Counted from the stretch's first letter, positions 44,201 to 53,276 are shown. The stretch: DNA of 64,000 nt from Fusibacter ferrireducens (GCF_015352425.1 NZ_JADKNH010000001.1:118691-182690); one strand, 5' to 3'. Translations and numbers: made by a program. The notes: a model not told the origin generated them from the letters alone.

Positions 44201-45484
44201 ATGGCAAAAAAGAAATCGGCTAAGAAGAAAAGACCTCACTATGGGCGCATTTTCATTAGCTTGGTCTTGGTTGGTGTGATCGTTTTTTTTCTAGTAAAGC
44301 TGGGTTTAGATCTTTTTTATAAGGAGCAAAATTCTTACTTAGTACAATATGGCGATTTGGATATAAAAGATCAATATCAAGCAATTGTTTTTCGAAATGA
44401 AATGGTCGTTAAAACAAATATCTCTGGAGATTTAAAGTTTTTGGCCGAAGAGGGTAGAATTGTCGCAAAAGGGGAGCCAGTAATAGAATTATATAACAAT
44501 GGTAATAGAGGAGATGGTGAACCAAGGCCTATTGCTTCTAGTACAGGAGAGAATGATAATCCTGAGGATCAGAATACCCCACAGGTAACACAGCAAAAAT
44601 TGGAATATAATTATAATGTCTTAGAGTTTGACATCATGAATTTAAAAGATCAGATTATTTTCGATATAAAGCATCAAAACTATCAGGAGATTCCTGCACT
44701 GAAAAGAGATTTGCTATTAAAGCTTGAAATGCGGGAAAAGCTTGAAGGAGAAAACAAGTTTTTAGCGAACAGAACCACCAGTTATACTCAAAAGACCGTG
44801 GGGACAGGTAAGCTAAAAGAGGGACAATCTTTAGTTGTAACAGCACCTGCAAGTGGTATGTTGACCTATCAGTTAGATGGATATGAGGACGTATTTACTA
44901 TTGATAACATTTACAATATCAATTATGATGAAGTAGACGCACTGAATATTGTACCCAAACACATCCCAAGTGATCATGTGAATTCAGATGATCCCGTCTT
45001 TAAGATTGTCGATCATGCAACAGGCTATCTAGTGGTTCTAATTGATAAAGAAGAAGTTGAAACGTATAAAAACGTCTCTAAAGTAAAAGTTAAAATAAAT
45101 GATGAAATGATGGATGGTCAAGTTTATGATGTGTTTGTAAGTGCGGACAATGCGATTGCTGTGGTAAGGGTTTCAGAAGCTTTTGACCAATATTTTGATA
45201 GACGCATCGTAGGGTGTGAAATAACGAGACAGAATTATCAAGGTTTAAAACTACATATGGATTCACTTTTGACTTATAATAATCAAAATGGCGTCTATGT
45301 GGTTGAAAAGGATCGTACTTTGAGATTTGTACCTGTAAAAGTAATTGGTTATGATGATGACTATGCCATTGTATATAATGAACAATTCTATGATGCTGAT
45401 TTGGGACTTGTAAGAAGTGTTAAAGCAAATCAAGAGGTTGTTAGAGAAGGTGCCAAATATAAAGAAGGCGATCGTATTAATTAG
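44201..45484 (+). CDS. HlyD/efflux-adaptor-like membrane protein
   Basis: 427 residues: a lysine-rich N-terminus, a membrane segment (about 22-40) and an extracytoplasmic region. The latter holds a biotinyl-lipoyl-like half motif (ISGDLKFLAEEGRIVAKGEP), a coiled-coil part (about 128-185) and beta-barrel modules. Proteins of this type often stand upstream of yggS-sepF in Clostridia, with no dedicated ABC or RND partner, so a role in envelope organisation at division sites is plausible but unproven. It ends 14 bp before the yggS ATG. Confidence 0.85.
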   Translation: MAKKKSAKKKRPHYGRIFISLVLVGVIVFFLVKLGLDLFYKEQNSYLVQYGDLDIKDQYQAIVFRNEMVVKTNISGDLKFLAEEGRIVAKGEPVIELYNNGNRGDGEPRPIASSTGENDNPEDQNTPQVTQQKLEYNYNVLEFDIMNLKDQIIFDIKHQNYQEIPALKRDLLLKLEMREKLEGENKFLANRTTSYTQKTVGTGKLKEGQSLVVTAPASGMLTYQLDGYEDVFTIDNIYNINYDEVDALNIVPKHIPSDHVNSDDPVFKIVDHATGYLVVLIDKEEVETYKNVSKVKVKINDEMMDGQVYDVFVSADNAIAVVRVSEAFDQYFDRRIVGCEITRQNYQGLKLHMDSLLTYNNQNGVYVVEKDRTLRFVPVKVIGYDDDYAIVYNEQFYDADLGLVRSVKANQEVVREGAKYKEGDRIN

Positions 45485-45498
45485 ATTTGAGGTGTAAG

Positions 45499-46203
45499 AT
45501 GTATTCCTATTTAAAAGAAAATATTGAAAGCGTTAAAGCACATATCCAGTCTGCATGTGTAAAGGCGGGCAGATCTGTTGATGCTGTTGCTTTGCTCGGA
45601 GTGACGAAGACTTACGAGGCAGATGTAATGAACGCTGCGATTGAATATGGCATTACAGATATTGCTGAGAACAAAGTTCAAGAAATTTTAAGAAAGTATG
45701 ATGATGTAAATAAAGGTGTAAATTGGCATTTAATTGGACATTTACAGTCGAATAAGGTAAAATATATCATTGATAAAGTTGAGTTGATTCATTCTGTAGA
45801 CAGTTTAAAACTGGCTGTTGAAATCGATAAGAGAGCAGGACAGATTCATAAAATACAGGATGTTTTAATTCAGATAAACATTCAGGATGAGGCAAGTAAG
45901 TTTGGTATTCTGCCTTCAGAACTTGGAGCATTGCTCGAGGGCATGTCCACATTGAAACACATAAGGATTTGTGGTTTAATGTACATTGCACCTATTGTTG
46001 AAAAATCAGAACAGTTGAGAGATGACTTTAGATTAATGAAAAAAATGTTTGATGACCTCAATAACACCCCGTATTCCAATGTAGAACCGCTTCATCTTTC
46101 TATGGGCATGTCAAGCGACTATGAAGTGGCCATTGAAGAAGGTGCGACAATGGTTAGAATTGGGACAAAAATATTTGGAAAAAGGACGTATCAAACAAAA
46201 TAA
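45499..46203 (+). CDS. yggS: PLP homeostasis protein YggS/YlmE
   Basis: 234-residue PLP-binding TIM-barrel protein (PROSC family) that affects vitamin B6 and amino-acid balance. ATG 45499 follows TGAGGTG. The PLP lysine lies in LLGVTKTYEAD (about residue 37), followed by AENKVQEI, NWHLIGHLQSNKVK and the C-terminal LSMGMSSDYEVAIEEGATMVRIGT with phosphate-binding residues. Position before sepF is conserved in Bacillota. Confidence 0.96.
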   Translation: MYSYLKENIESVKAHIQSACVKAGRSVDAVALLGVTKTYEADVMNAAIEYGITDIAENKVQEILRKYDDVNKGVNWHLIGHLQSNKVKYIIDKVELIHSVDSLKLAVEIDKRAGQIHKIQDVLIQINIQDEASKFGILPSELGALLEGMSTLKHIRICGLMYIAPIVEKSEQLRDDFRLMKKMFDDLNNTPYSNVEPLHLSMGMSSDYEVAIEEGATMVRIGTKIFGKRTYQTK

Positions 46204-46224
46204 GATTCATTTTTGGAGGAACCT

Positions 46225-46719
46225 ATGGGCGATAAATTTATTGACAAGATTAAATTCTTTTGGGGTGTTGATTCTCAAGAGGAAGATGATTATGCAGCTG
46301 AGGATTTTTATAGTGAAATGAAGCGTGACGATATCGATGGAGATGAGCCAATGAATATCATTGAAGAAACGACTCCAAAATCGACGAATACGATAAAAAC
46401 AAGTAATAAAATTCTCAATATTCATTCAAATGCGCAGATGAACGTTGTGCTTTTTCATCCTAAAAATTTTGAAGAATCTACGGGAATTGTGGACACTTTA
46501 AAAAGCAGACGCCCAGTGGTTATGAATATTTCTGAGCTCGATAGGGAGTTGGCGCGGAAAATATTTGATTTTTGTTCAGGTGCGCTTTACGCACTGGATG
46601 GGCATATACAGCAGGTATCTAAAGGTATTTTCGTCTTAGCGCCTCAAAATGTCGATATAACAGGTGATATGACAAGCAATAAGACTGAGAGTACAATGAG
46701 TTCATGGCTCAAAGAATAA
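46225..46719 (+). CDS. sepF: Cell division protein SepF
   Basis: 164 residues; ATG 46225 after GGAGG. An N-terminal amphipathic membrane-binding helix (MGDKFIDKIKFFWG) is followed by an acidic linker and the SepF fold (about 75-160) with HPKNFEESTGIVDTLKSRRP, DFCSGALYALDG and QQVSKGIFVLAPQNVDI. SepF tethers FtsZ to the membrane through the FtsZ C-terminal peptide. With no ftsA in the dcw cluster it may be the main anchor here. Confidence 0.96.
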   Translation: MGDKFIDKIKFFWGVDSQEEDDYAAEDFYSEMKRDDIDGDEPMNIIEETTPKSTNTIKTSNKILNIHSNAQMNVVLFHPKNFEESTGIVDTLKSRRPVVMNISELDRELARKIFDFCSGALYALDGHIQQVSKGIFVLAPQNVDITGDMTSNKTESTMSSWLKE

Positions 46720-46732
46720 GGAGAATAATATT

Positions 46733-46999
46733 ATGATACAATTACGTATAACTATTTTTTACTTTTTACAAGTGATCATGTACATGATTTTTGCAAGAGC
46801 AATGCTCTCTTGGTTTATAAGAGATGCGAACAATCCCTTTATGAGGATTTTAATCAACTTGACAGAACCTATATTGAGCCCTGTTAGAAGGCTGTTGATT
46901 CGTTTGAATATAGGTGGTAACATGATTGATTTTAGTCCATTAGTGGCGTTGTTATTGATTCAAGTTATTTCACGTTTAGTTGTAGGTATAAACTACTAA
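46733..46999 (+). CDS. yggT: YggT/YlmG family membrane protein
   Basis: 88 residues with two membrane segments and the family marks LSWFIRDANNPFMRIL, LTEPILSPVRRLL and DFSPLVALLLIQ. Function unknown; conserved between sepF and ylmH. The stop overlaps the ylmH ATG by one base. Confidence 0.94.
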   Translation: MIQLRITIFYFLQVIMYMIFARAMLSWFIRDANNPFMRILINLTEPILSPVRRLLIRLNIGGNMIDFSPLVALLLIQVISRLVVGINY

Positions 47000-47787
47000 T
47001 GAACAAAGATAATTGGTTAAAACAATTTGGGCACCTCCTAGATCAGGAAGGTGTCTTTTTAAAAGGGATTGAGAAAATTAAAGCGGCGGAGAAGTATTAT
47101 GAAACACAGGAAACTCTATTTTGTTCCCCAGATATTGCTTTTGGGTTAGAGCATATTTTGAAAGCGAGTTCGGAACTGCACTATATCAAATGGGGTGGTT
47201 ATCAAGGGGCAGAGAGGGTTAAATTTTTAATTACACCTGATTTTTTAGAACCGAAAACAGAGCAGTTTAGTTTTGCTGCCTTAGAGTTTACTTTTGCTTC
47301 AAAGTACTATACCGTAGAACACAGAGATGTTTTGGGTGCGCTTATGGGATTGGGCATTAATAGAGATCGAACAGGAGATATTCTGATTTTTGAATCGTGT
47401 TTCATCATTTTTTTAGAGTCAGATTTATGTGATTATGTTCTCATGAGTTTTGAGAAGGTGGGGAGAGCTTCTGTTAAGGGATGTCTTAAAGAAATTGCTG
47501 AGATACAGGAAATTGAAAGGCCTGTTAAGGAGACGTACGATACGGTAAAATCTTTGAGACTTGATGCGGTGATTGCCTCTTTTTATAATCTCTCTAGAAG
47601 CGAGGCACAAAAGCTGGTACAATCCGAGAAGGTAAAGGTGAATTATAGACCGATTATCGCTACATCCTATGAACTTTCGGAAGGAGATTTGATATCTGTC
47701 AGAGGTTTCGGACGGTTTACGCTGAGTTCTGTTGAAGGCGTTACAAAAAAAGCCAGAATTAGAATCCGTTTCACAAGTCCAGTATAA
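46999..47787 (+). CDS. ylmH: S4-domain RNA-binding protein YlmH
   Basis: 262 residues. The N-terminal region contains the YlmH signature DVLGALMGLGINRDRTGDI (about 112-130). The C-terminal S4 domain (about 188-250) includes RLDAVIASFYNLSRSEAQKL and ALS-type VKVNYRPI. Bacillus YlmH is reported to act on stalled ribosomes as well as lying in the division cluster. Starts one base inside the yggT stop. Confidence 0.95.
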   Translation: MNKDNWLKQFGHLLDQEGVFLKGIEKIKAAEKYYETQETLFCSPDIAFGLEHILKASSELHYIKWGGYQGAERVKFLITPDFLEPKTEQFSFAALEFTFASKYYTVEHRDVLGALMGLGINRDRTGDILIFESCFIIFLESDLCDYVLMSFEKVGRASVKGCLKEIAEIQEIERPVKETYDTVKSLRLDAVIASFYNLSRSEAQKLVQSEKVKVNYRPIIATSYELSEGDLISVRGFGRFTLSSVEGVTKKARIRIRFTSPV

Positions 47788-47923
47788 AGCGCAAAAGACC
47801 AGCATGAAAATGTTATGAAAATGACATATGAGAGTAATCATAATGATGCCTATTTGAGTTATAATAGACATAGAGTACACAGAAGCTTAGGCATGTGGCA
47901 TTTTAATAAGGGGGATGAGATTT

Positions 47924-48376
47924 ATGTTGACACCACTGGATATACAAAATAAACACTTTTCAAAAGCCATTAGAGGCTATAGTGAAAGCGAAGTTGAGGA
48001 GTACATGGCACAGATTGTCAAGAGTATGGAAGAACTCATTCATGTTAACATAGAAGCCACTTCAAAGATCAATGAGCTTGAAAAACAACTTCAGCATTTT
48101 GAAGTTATGGAAAAAACCATTACGGATGCCATGGTTTTAGCTCAAAAGACATCGGAAGATATCATCCGAACTGCTGAGAATAAAGCGCAATATTTGATAG
48201 AAAAAGCAGATGATCAAGCTAAAAAATTGATTACAGATGCAAATTCTGAAGTACTTAATATCATTAAGCGACAAGAACATGCTAAGCAGGAATTTATGAG
48301 TTTTAATACAAGATTTAAAGTACTGCTTGAAAGTCAATTGGAGCTCATTCAGTCTCAGACTAGGGAAATGGGTTAG
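47924..48376 (+). CDS. divIVA: DivIVA-domain cell-pole/septum protein
   Basis: 150 residues from ATG 47924 after GGGGGATGAG. The N-terminal lipid-binding domain reads MLTPLDIQNKHFSKAIRGYS with the conserved hydrophobic tip and EVEEYM. The rest is a coiled coil. It recognises curved membrane and recruits other factors. It is shorter than Bacillus DivIVA, lacking much of the C-terminal extension. Confidence 0.94.
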   Translation: MLTPLDIQNKHFSKAIRGYSESEVEEYMAQIVKSMEELIHVNIEATSKINELEKQLQHFEVMEKTITDAMVLAQKTSEDIIRTAENKAQYLIEKADDQAKKLITDANSEVLNIIKRQEHAKQEFMSFNTRFKVLLESQLELIQSQTREMG

Positions 48377-48439
48377 TTCACACGGTTGAAATGTTTTTAT
48401 ATTGAATTTGTATGAGCACATGTTAATGCAATGAGAATA

Positions 48440-48448
48440 TGTTATAAT
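48440..48448 (+). promoter_or_regulatory. Extended -10 promoter before the HTH-kinase operon
   Basis: TGTTATAAT (TG-n-TATAAT) about 147 bp before the HTH gene, with no convincing -35. Confidence 0.5.
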
Positions 48449-48502
48449 TACCCTAGAGATAGAAAAATTTAGTGAGAGAAAATGTTAATGATAATGGGAG
48501 AT

Positions 48503-48538
48503 GAGTATTTCGAAAGATTCGGAGTATTCTTTTTTTAT
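48503..48538 (+). terminator. GU-rich terminator or attenuator in the HTH-kinase leader
   Basis: GAGTATTTCG (48503-48512) pairs along its length, with three G.U pairs, with CGGAGTATTC (48520-48529), followed by seven T. It lies downstream of the extended -10, so it either ends divIVA transcripts or attenuates the kinase operon. Confidence 0.6.
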
Positions 48539-48594
48539 TTAAAATACACAAAAAGGATTTAATGGTATTTTATAGAAAACAAAAGGGAGGGTTT

Positions 48595-49026
48595 ATGAGT
48601 AAAAAGAAGACAACAGAGCAATTGATCAACGATATTGTTAATTCAAATGATATCAAAGATTTTCTAGATAAAAATAAAGCTGATTTAATTCGCAAAGAAT
48701 TTCATCATTTTCTTATGGATATCATTGTAGAGAAAGACTTGGAAAACAGAGATATTATTGAGAAGAGTCAAATGAACAGAGTTTATTTTTACCACCTCTT
48801 AAGCGGGAAGAGGAAACCTTCCAGAGATAAAATAATTCAGTTATCTTTTGGTCTTGGATTATCCGTAGAAGAGATGCAACAGTTGCTAAAAGTCAGTAAT
48901 ATGAAGGAATTGTATAGTAAGCATAAAAGAGATGCCATCATTTTGTTTGCAATAACGCACAGGATGTCGCTCATAGAAACAAATATTTTATTGGATGATG
49001 AAAATGAACAATTATTGTGTGAGTAA
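48595..49026 (+). CDS. HTH (XRE-like) protein preceding a Ser/Thr kinase
   Basis: 143 residues; ATG 48595 after GGGAGGG. A central helical domain looks like a Cro/C1-type HTH: RDIIEKSQMNRVYFYHLLSG, KRKPSRDKIIQLSFGL (about 60-98). The C-terminal region, GLSVEEMQQLLKVSNM to the end, is clearly related to the short protein encoded at 50818. No named family recognised. It is separated from the kinase gene by 9 bp, so the two are co-translated. It is probably a DNA-binding or adaptor substrate of the kinase; that is inference. Confidence 0.8.
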   Translation: MSKKKTTEQLINDIVNSNDIKDFLDKNKADLIRKEFHHFLMDIIVEKDLENRDIIEKSQMNRVYFYHLLSGKRKPSRDKIIQLSFGLGLSVEEMQQLLKVSNMKELYSKHKRDAIILFAITHRMSLIETNILLDDENEQLLCE

Positions 49027-49035
49027 GAGGATGAG

Positions 49036-50700
49036 ATGGCAGATTTTAAGACGTTTTATAAAGAGCAATTGAATGAACATATTTTGAAAGAGAATCTTCC
49101 AAGCGGTATTCTTGACCAATATGAAGTTTTAGCGTGTTTGTCTGAGACCGAGAATAGTACAAATTATGTGATTAAGCATAAAGTATTAGAAAAAAAATAT
49201 TTGATGAAGGTCTGTAAAAATGAGCACCAGAAGAATGAATACACTATTTTATCTAAATTGAGTTATCCGAATATACCAACTATAATAGATGCAAATATTT
49301 CTGGGGAGCATACGATCATTATAGAAGATTATTTTGATGGCGTGCCCATAGATCAATTTATGATAAAAGTGAATGACGAAGAAAAAAAATCTGTATTTGA
49401 AGCGTTGTTTTGGCAAATTGTGAATACACTCAAATATCTACATAATCAAGCACAGCCCATCATTCATAAAGATATAAAACCCGACAATGTTTTAGTGAGC
49501 GATTCAGGAGAAATAATGCTTATTGACTTTGGGAGTTCTAGGTTTTTCAAGGAGCATCAATCGAGAGATACGGTTTTGATGGGCACTCAGGGATACGCGT
49601 CGCCAGAACAGTATGGATTTAGTCCTACAGATAAGAGATCTGATTTGTATGCTTTTGGGACTATGATGGCTGAAATTGTTGAAAATTTGAGCATTGAGCT
49701 CGATGATAAAATGAGTTTGTCGCTTGAAAAGTGTCGAGAAATAGATCCTAAAAATAGATTTCAATCAGTTGAAGCAATGGAAACCTATATAAAATCCACA
49801 AAGGATAAGGTTTCAAACCGAAATAAGATTGTGTGGTCTGCTCTGGGGTTGATTTTGGTTGCCGCGGTTACTCTGGTTTCAATTTGGCTTTTTAATGCTT
49901 CAAAGTACTATCACTTTCAATCTGAATCAATTGGTCAGGCTGTATCTGTAGTGCTCAATAAGCCTCAAAATGAAATTACTCAAGAGGATTTGGCAAAGGT
50001 TACCGAACTCAGTATTTGGGGAGAATATGTTGTTAAAAAAGAGGATGAGCTCAAATGGGAGAGCAATCCTGGCGATTATGTCAGTGCCATAATCGTCAAT
50101 GACAATCGGTCAACGCGACGAGGTGATATAAATAATCTTGAAGACCTAAAGTATATGACCTCTTTGAAGTCTTTGAGTTTGGTAAAGCAGAACATTAAGG
50201 ACATATCGCCAATTGCGGATTTAAAAATAGTGCATCTCTACTTAAGTGATAATCAAATTGAAGATGCTTCGGTTTTTAAAGGTATGAAAATACTTTATAC
50301 TTTGGAAGTTGGTGGAAATCCAATCAGCAATTTTGAGGGGCTATCTGAACTCTCCAATTTAGGTGAATTGGATGTCTCAGATACAAAATGTAGAAATTTC
50401 AATTGGATTAGCGAGATGACTTCTTTGAACTGGTTGATTCTAAAACATTTAGGGTTTGAAGATATTTCAGAAATCAAAGGACTTTATCAATTGACCCATT
50501 TAGATCTAGAAAATAATAAGTTGCGTTCATTGGATGCTTTGAGTGCACTTAGGCAATTAGAGTACTTAAACATTGCAGATAATCCCACTCGTGATTACGA
50601 AGTGCTTCATGAGCTTGAGCAATTAAAGGGAATAGTCATCCGAGGAACACTTATTGAAGGCGATGATATTCCACCAAGTGTTGAAATTTTACAAGATTAG
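49036..50700 (+). CDS. Membrane Ser/Thr protein kinase with extracellular leucine-rich repeats
   Basis: 554 residues. Kinase domain about 28-255: beta-3 Lys58 (YLMKVCK), catalytic HKDIKPDN (144-151), DFG (164-166) and the activation segment GTQGYASPEQYGF. The glycine loop is degenerate (ACLSETENSTNYVI, no GxG). One membrane span (about 265-286) is followed by an outside region of about 265 residues. This holds about six LRR units, such as LDLENNKLRSLDALSALRQL and YLSDNQIEDAS. LRRs replace the PASTA repeats common in Gram-positive kinases, so it likely senses a protein or wall ligand. Confidence 0.92.
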   Translation: MADFKTFYKEQLNEHILKENLPSGILDQYEVLACLSETENSTNYVIKHKVLEKKYLMKVCKNEHQKNEYTILSKLSYPNIPTIIDANISGEHTIIIEDYFDGVPIDQFMIKVNDEEKKSVFEALFWQIVNTLKYLHNQAQPIIHKDIKPDNVLVSDSGEIMLIDFGSSRFFKEHQSRDTVLMGTQGYASPEQYGFSPTDKRSDLYAFGTMMAEIVENLSIELDDKMSLSLEKCREIDPKNRFQSVEAMETYIKSTKDKVSNRNKIVWSALGLILVAAVTLVSIWLFNASKYYHFQSESIGQAVSVVLNKPQNEITQEDLAKVTELSIWGEYVVKKEDELKWESNPGDYVSAIIVNDNRSTRRGDINNLEDLKYMTSLKSLSLVKQNIKDISPIADLKIVHLYLSDNQIEDASVFKGMKILYTLEVGGNPISNFEGLSELSNLGELDVSDTKCRNFNWISEMTSLNWLILKHLGFEDISEIKGLYQLTHLDLENNKLRSLDALSALRQLEYLNIADNPTRDYEVLHELEQLKGIVIRGTLIEGDDIPPSVEILQD

Positions 50701-50730
50701 CAACATTTAAGACATCTTTCTTTCAATAAA

Positions 50731-50768
50731 AGAGAATTGTTAGCTATTGGCTAACAGTTCTCTTTTTA
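50731..50768 (+). terminator. Terminator of the HTH-kinase operon
   Basis: AGAGAATTGTTAGC (50731-50744) pairs with GCTAACAGTTCTCT (50750-50763) with one mismatch, then TTTTT. Confidence 0.88.
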
Positions 50769-50817
50769 CTTTCAGATATAATAGAGCCATAATATGAGGA
50801 GGTTAGAATTATGAAAA

Positions 50818-51096
50818 ATGTATGCAAATAACTCAGGACAGGGAAATCATTCAGAGCAAATCGCATCTTTTTTTAAAACATGGCATGGTGTAGACGAGCG
50901 TGATGAAATTCTAAAAATAGCATTGAAGTATGCGCTTTCACTTTCACATGTTCAAGAATTGTTACTTCTCTCAGGGCACCCTAAACTTTATGTGAGAAAT
51001 CCAAGAGATGCGGTGATCATTTACTCAATTGTCAAACAGCAATCTTTAGAAAGGCTGAATCTATTACTTAGAGAACTCAATGAAAAATTACTGTAG
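50818..51096 (+). CDS. Short paralogue of the HTH protein C-terminus
   Basis: 92 residues from ATG 50818. The region ALSLSHVQELLLLSGHPK, RNPRDAVIIYSIVKQQSLE, RLNLLLRELNEKLL aligns throughout with the C-terminus of the 48595 protein (GLGLSVEEMQQLLKVSNM, KRDAIILFAITHRMSLIE, NEQLL), but the HTH part is missing. The ribosome site GAGGAGG is best spaced for ATG 50811, in another frame, which stops after six codons. One A fewer in the A-run 50814-50818 would join that ATG to this frame, so a recent indel or a leader ORF is possible. Confidence 0.75.
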   Translation: MYANNSGQGNHSEQIASFFKTWHGVDERDEILKIALKYALSLSHVQELLLLSGHPKLYVRNPRDAVIIYSIVKQQSLERLNLLLRELNEKLL

Positions 51097-51108
51097 GAGG
51101 TCAGAAAA

Positions 51109-53202
51109 ATGAAGCAAAAAAATATTTTACTGTTAATTGTCTTATTGGTAGGGATAAACTTTAATATTGCGAGTGCCAATACGGATTATTCATTTTATTT
51201 GGAAGGGAAACTATTACAAGTGAATGGATTTACTTTTATGACGCTGGAAGCTGACGGCACTTATCGAATAATAAGTGAGGGTGCACTTGATCAATATAAA
51301 GAAGTCTATGTATTTGTCAATGCTGAAAAAGAAGGAGAATTACTCTGCTTGGCCCAAAAAATATCATCCGAAGAGACTCAGATCAAATTTAAAGCGGCTG
51401 ATTTGATTCACAAGAAAATAACCATTGGTAAGGCGGTAAATCCATTAGACGGGATCGTTACTTTAGAATTTAGAAATTTATCGGATGAAATGAAGATAGA
51501 ATTAAACTTGAACAGCGGTGAGGAAAAGCAATTTGCTTTTAGCAATAATTTAGAGGTTCAAGGGATCTACTTAGTAGATATGCGAGGCAGTCTGGGTATA
51601 CCGCAAGGACTTGTAGAATCTTTTAGCTTTAATGGCGACTATGTGCTTACGCCCAAAGTTCAAGAAGTCATAATGAGTGAAGAACCTTCTTTTGAGGATC
51701 TATTTGAAATTGCTCAATCGAGTGTGGGTTCTATTGGAGAGTTATTTATAATGGGGCCGGGCGGTGGATGTGATTATGAAATAATAAATACATCTGGTGA
51801 ATCTGTCTATCAGGGGAAATTTGGTCACGTGACTAATCGATTGCATTATGAGGCGATTGATGAAAATCAATACAAAATGAAGTTTTCTTTTAATGGTGGT
51901 GACTTGGTTTTAGAATCTGAATATATGGCCTTTGTCAAAGCAGCAAAAAAAGAAGAAGACGACATTGCAACGGATAATGATGTTAAAAATACGGATGAAA
52001 GTAAGAACCGTTCGGAATCAGCTGTAAACACAAACTTAAAAGAAAGTGCGTTTTATGAAATTAAAGTAGCAGGACTGCCACTACCTCAAAATCAGTTGGA
52101 CATCAATGCGTTGGTTAAACGCTCAGAACCTGGAATTTTAATACATTTGGACATAGATGACCAATTTGAAGGGATTATGTTTAATAGAGATGATCTGAGC
52201 AAGTTAGCAAATAGCGGTAAACAGCTGGCGATTCAAACTCAATTTGGAAGTGTAAGTTTTAGTTCAGATTGTTTGAAAGAAATGGTTCAATACGATGGTG
52301 ATCTCTCGATGAAATTTAGATATGAAAATGCATTTTCTAAACCATCAGAGATTAGAGATTTCATGATAGAAACATATGGTAGTCAAGTAAAGGCTAATAT
52401 GAATTTTGTGTCTTCGTACGAATTGAGAGTTTTTGCAGGTGAAAAGGATGTCATAGGCACTGAATTTAACAATAGACCACAAGTTGCATTCTTTACCAAA
52501 ACAAGCGACTATGCATCTGCTCAACTCAATAAAATATCTGCATTTATTTACAATGAGTCTGTGGGTAAGCTTGAGATGATAGAAAGTAAATGGGTTGATG
52601 ATGCGATTAAAGTGAAAGTCAAAATACCAATGCCTTTCCACTATTTTAATCTCTATGAGGTCAATAAGACTTTTGATGATATTTCAAAGAGTTGGGCAAA
52701 ACCCTACATTGAAAGTTTAGCTTCAAAGAATATTGTCAGCGGTGTAAGTGATGTCACCTTTAATCCCGCTGGAAAACTCACAAGGGCTCAATTTGTTACT
52801 CTATTGGTTAGAGGCTTGGGCATAGGAACCTCTGATCAAGGCGCGTCTTTCAGTGATGTTCATTCTGGTGATTGGTTTGCATCCTATGTGAATGCTGCTT
52901 CTAAGATGGCGTTGCTTGAAGATCATATTGGCACAAGTTTCTCCCCTAATTCTGAGATGATGCGTAAAGATATGGCTGAAATGGCCGTAAAAGCCTATGA
53001 AAAAATGAGTGGTAAGAGTGTATCAGAGAAGGCATCCAAAGTTTTCGAGGATGTGCCTAGTGGCAGTGGTACATACATCTCCAAAGCCGTTAATTTGGGA
53101 TTGGTATCTGGTATTTCTGAAACAGAATTTAAGCCAAATGACGCTTTAACTCGAGAACAAGCGGCTTATATTATCTATAAATTGCTCGAAATGATTGGTT
53201 AA
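51109..53202 (+). CDS. Secreted protein with three S-layer homology domains
   Basis: 697 residues. Signal peptide (ILLLIVLLVGINFNIASA, about 5-23). The large middle part has no recognisable enzyme motif but shows beta-rich segments and an acidic/Ser linker near residue 280-305. Three SLH domains occupy about 522-697, beginning TFDDISKSWAKPYIESLA, SFSDVHSGDWFASYVNAA and VFEDVPSGSGTYISKAV. It binds the wall through pyruvylated polymer by SLH precedent. It starts 12 bp after the HTH paralogue and so belongs to its operon. Confidence 0.92.
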   Translation: MKQKNILLLIVLLVGINFNIASANTDYSFYLEGKLLQVNGFTFMTLEADGTYRIISEGALDQYKEVYVFVNAEKEGELLCLAQKISSEETQIKFKAADLIHKKITIGKAVNPLDGIVTLEFRNLSDEMKIELNLNSGEEKQFAFSNNLEVQGIYLVDMRGSLGIPQGLVESFSFNGDYVLTPKVQEVIMSEEPSFEDLFEIAQSSVGSIGELFIMGPGGGCDYEIINTSGESVYQGKFGHVTNRLHYEAIDENQYKMKFSFNGGDLVLESEYMAFVKAAKKEEDDIATDNDVKNTDESKNRSESAVNTNLKESAFYEIKVAGLPLPQNQLDINALVKRSEPGILIHLDIDDQFEGIMFNRDDLSKLANSGKQLAIQTQFGSVSFSSDCLKEMVQYDGDLSMKFRYENAFSKPSEIRDFMIETYGSQVKANMNFVSSYELRVFAGEKDVIGTEFNNRPQVAFFTKTSDYASAQLNKISAFIYNESVGKLEMIESKWVDDAIKVKVKIPMPFHYFNLYEVNKTFDDISKSWAKPYIESLASKNIVSGVSDVTFNPAGKLTRAQFVTLLVRGLGIGTSDQGASFSDVHSGDWFASYVNAASKMALLEDHIGTSFSPNSEMMRKDMAEMAVKAYEKMSGKSVSEKASKVFEDVPSGSGTYISKAVNLGLVSGISETEFKPNDALTREQAAYIIYKLLEMIG

Positions 53203-53220
53203 TGGGTGTCTTTTTATCTT

Positions 53221-53276
53221 AATAGAAGGCTGTTTCAAATCTAGTATTTTGATTTGAAACAGCTTCTCTATTTTTT
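53221..53276 (+). terminator. Terminator of the SLH-protein operon
   Basis: GCTGTTTCAAATC pairs perfectly with GATTTGAAACAGC and the stem continues outward as AATAGAAG / CTTCTCTATT; a T-run follows. Confidence 0.9.
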
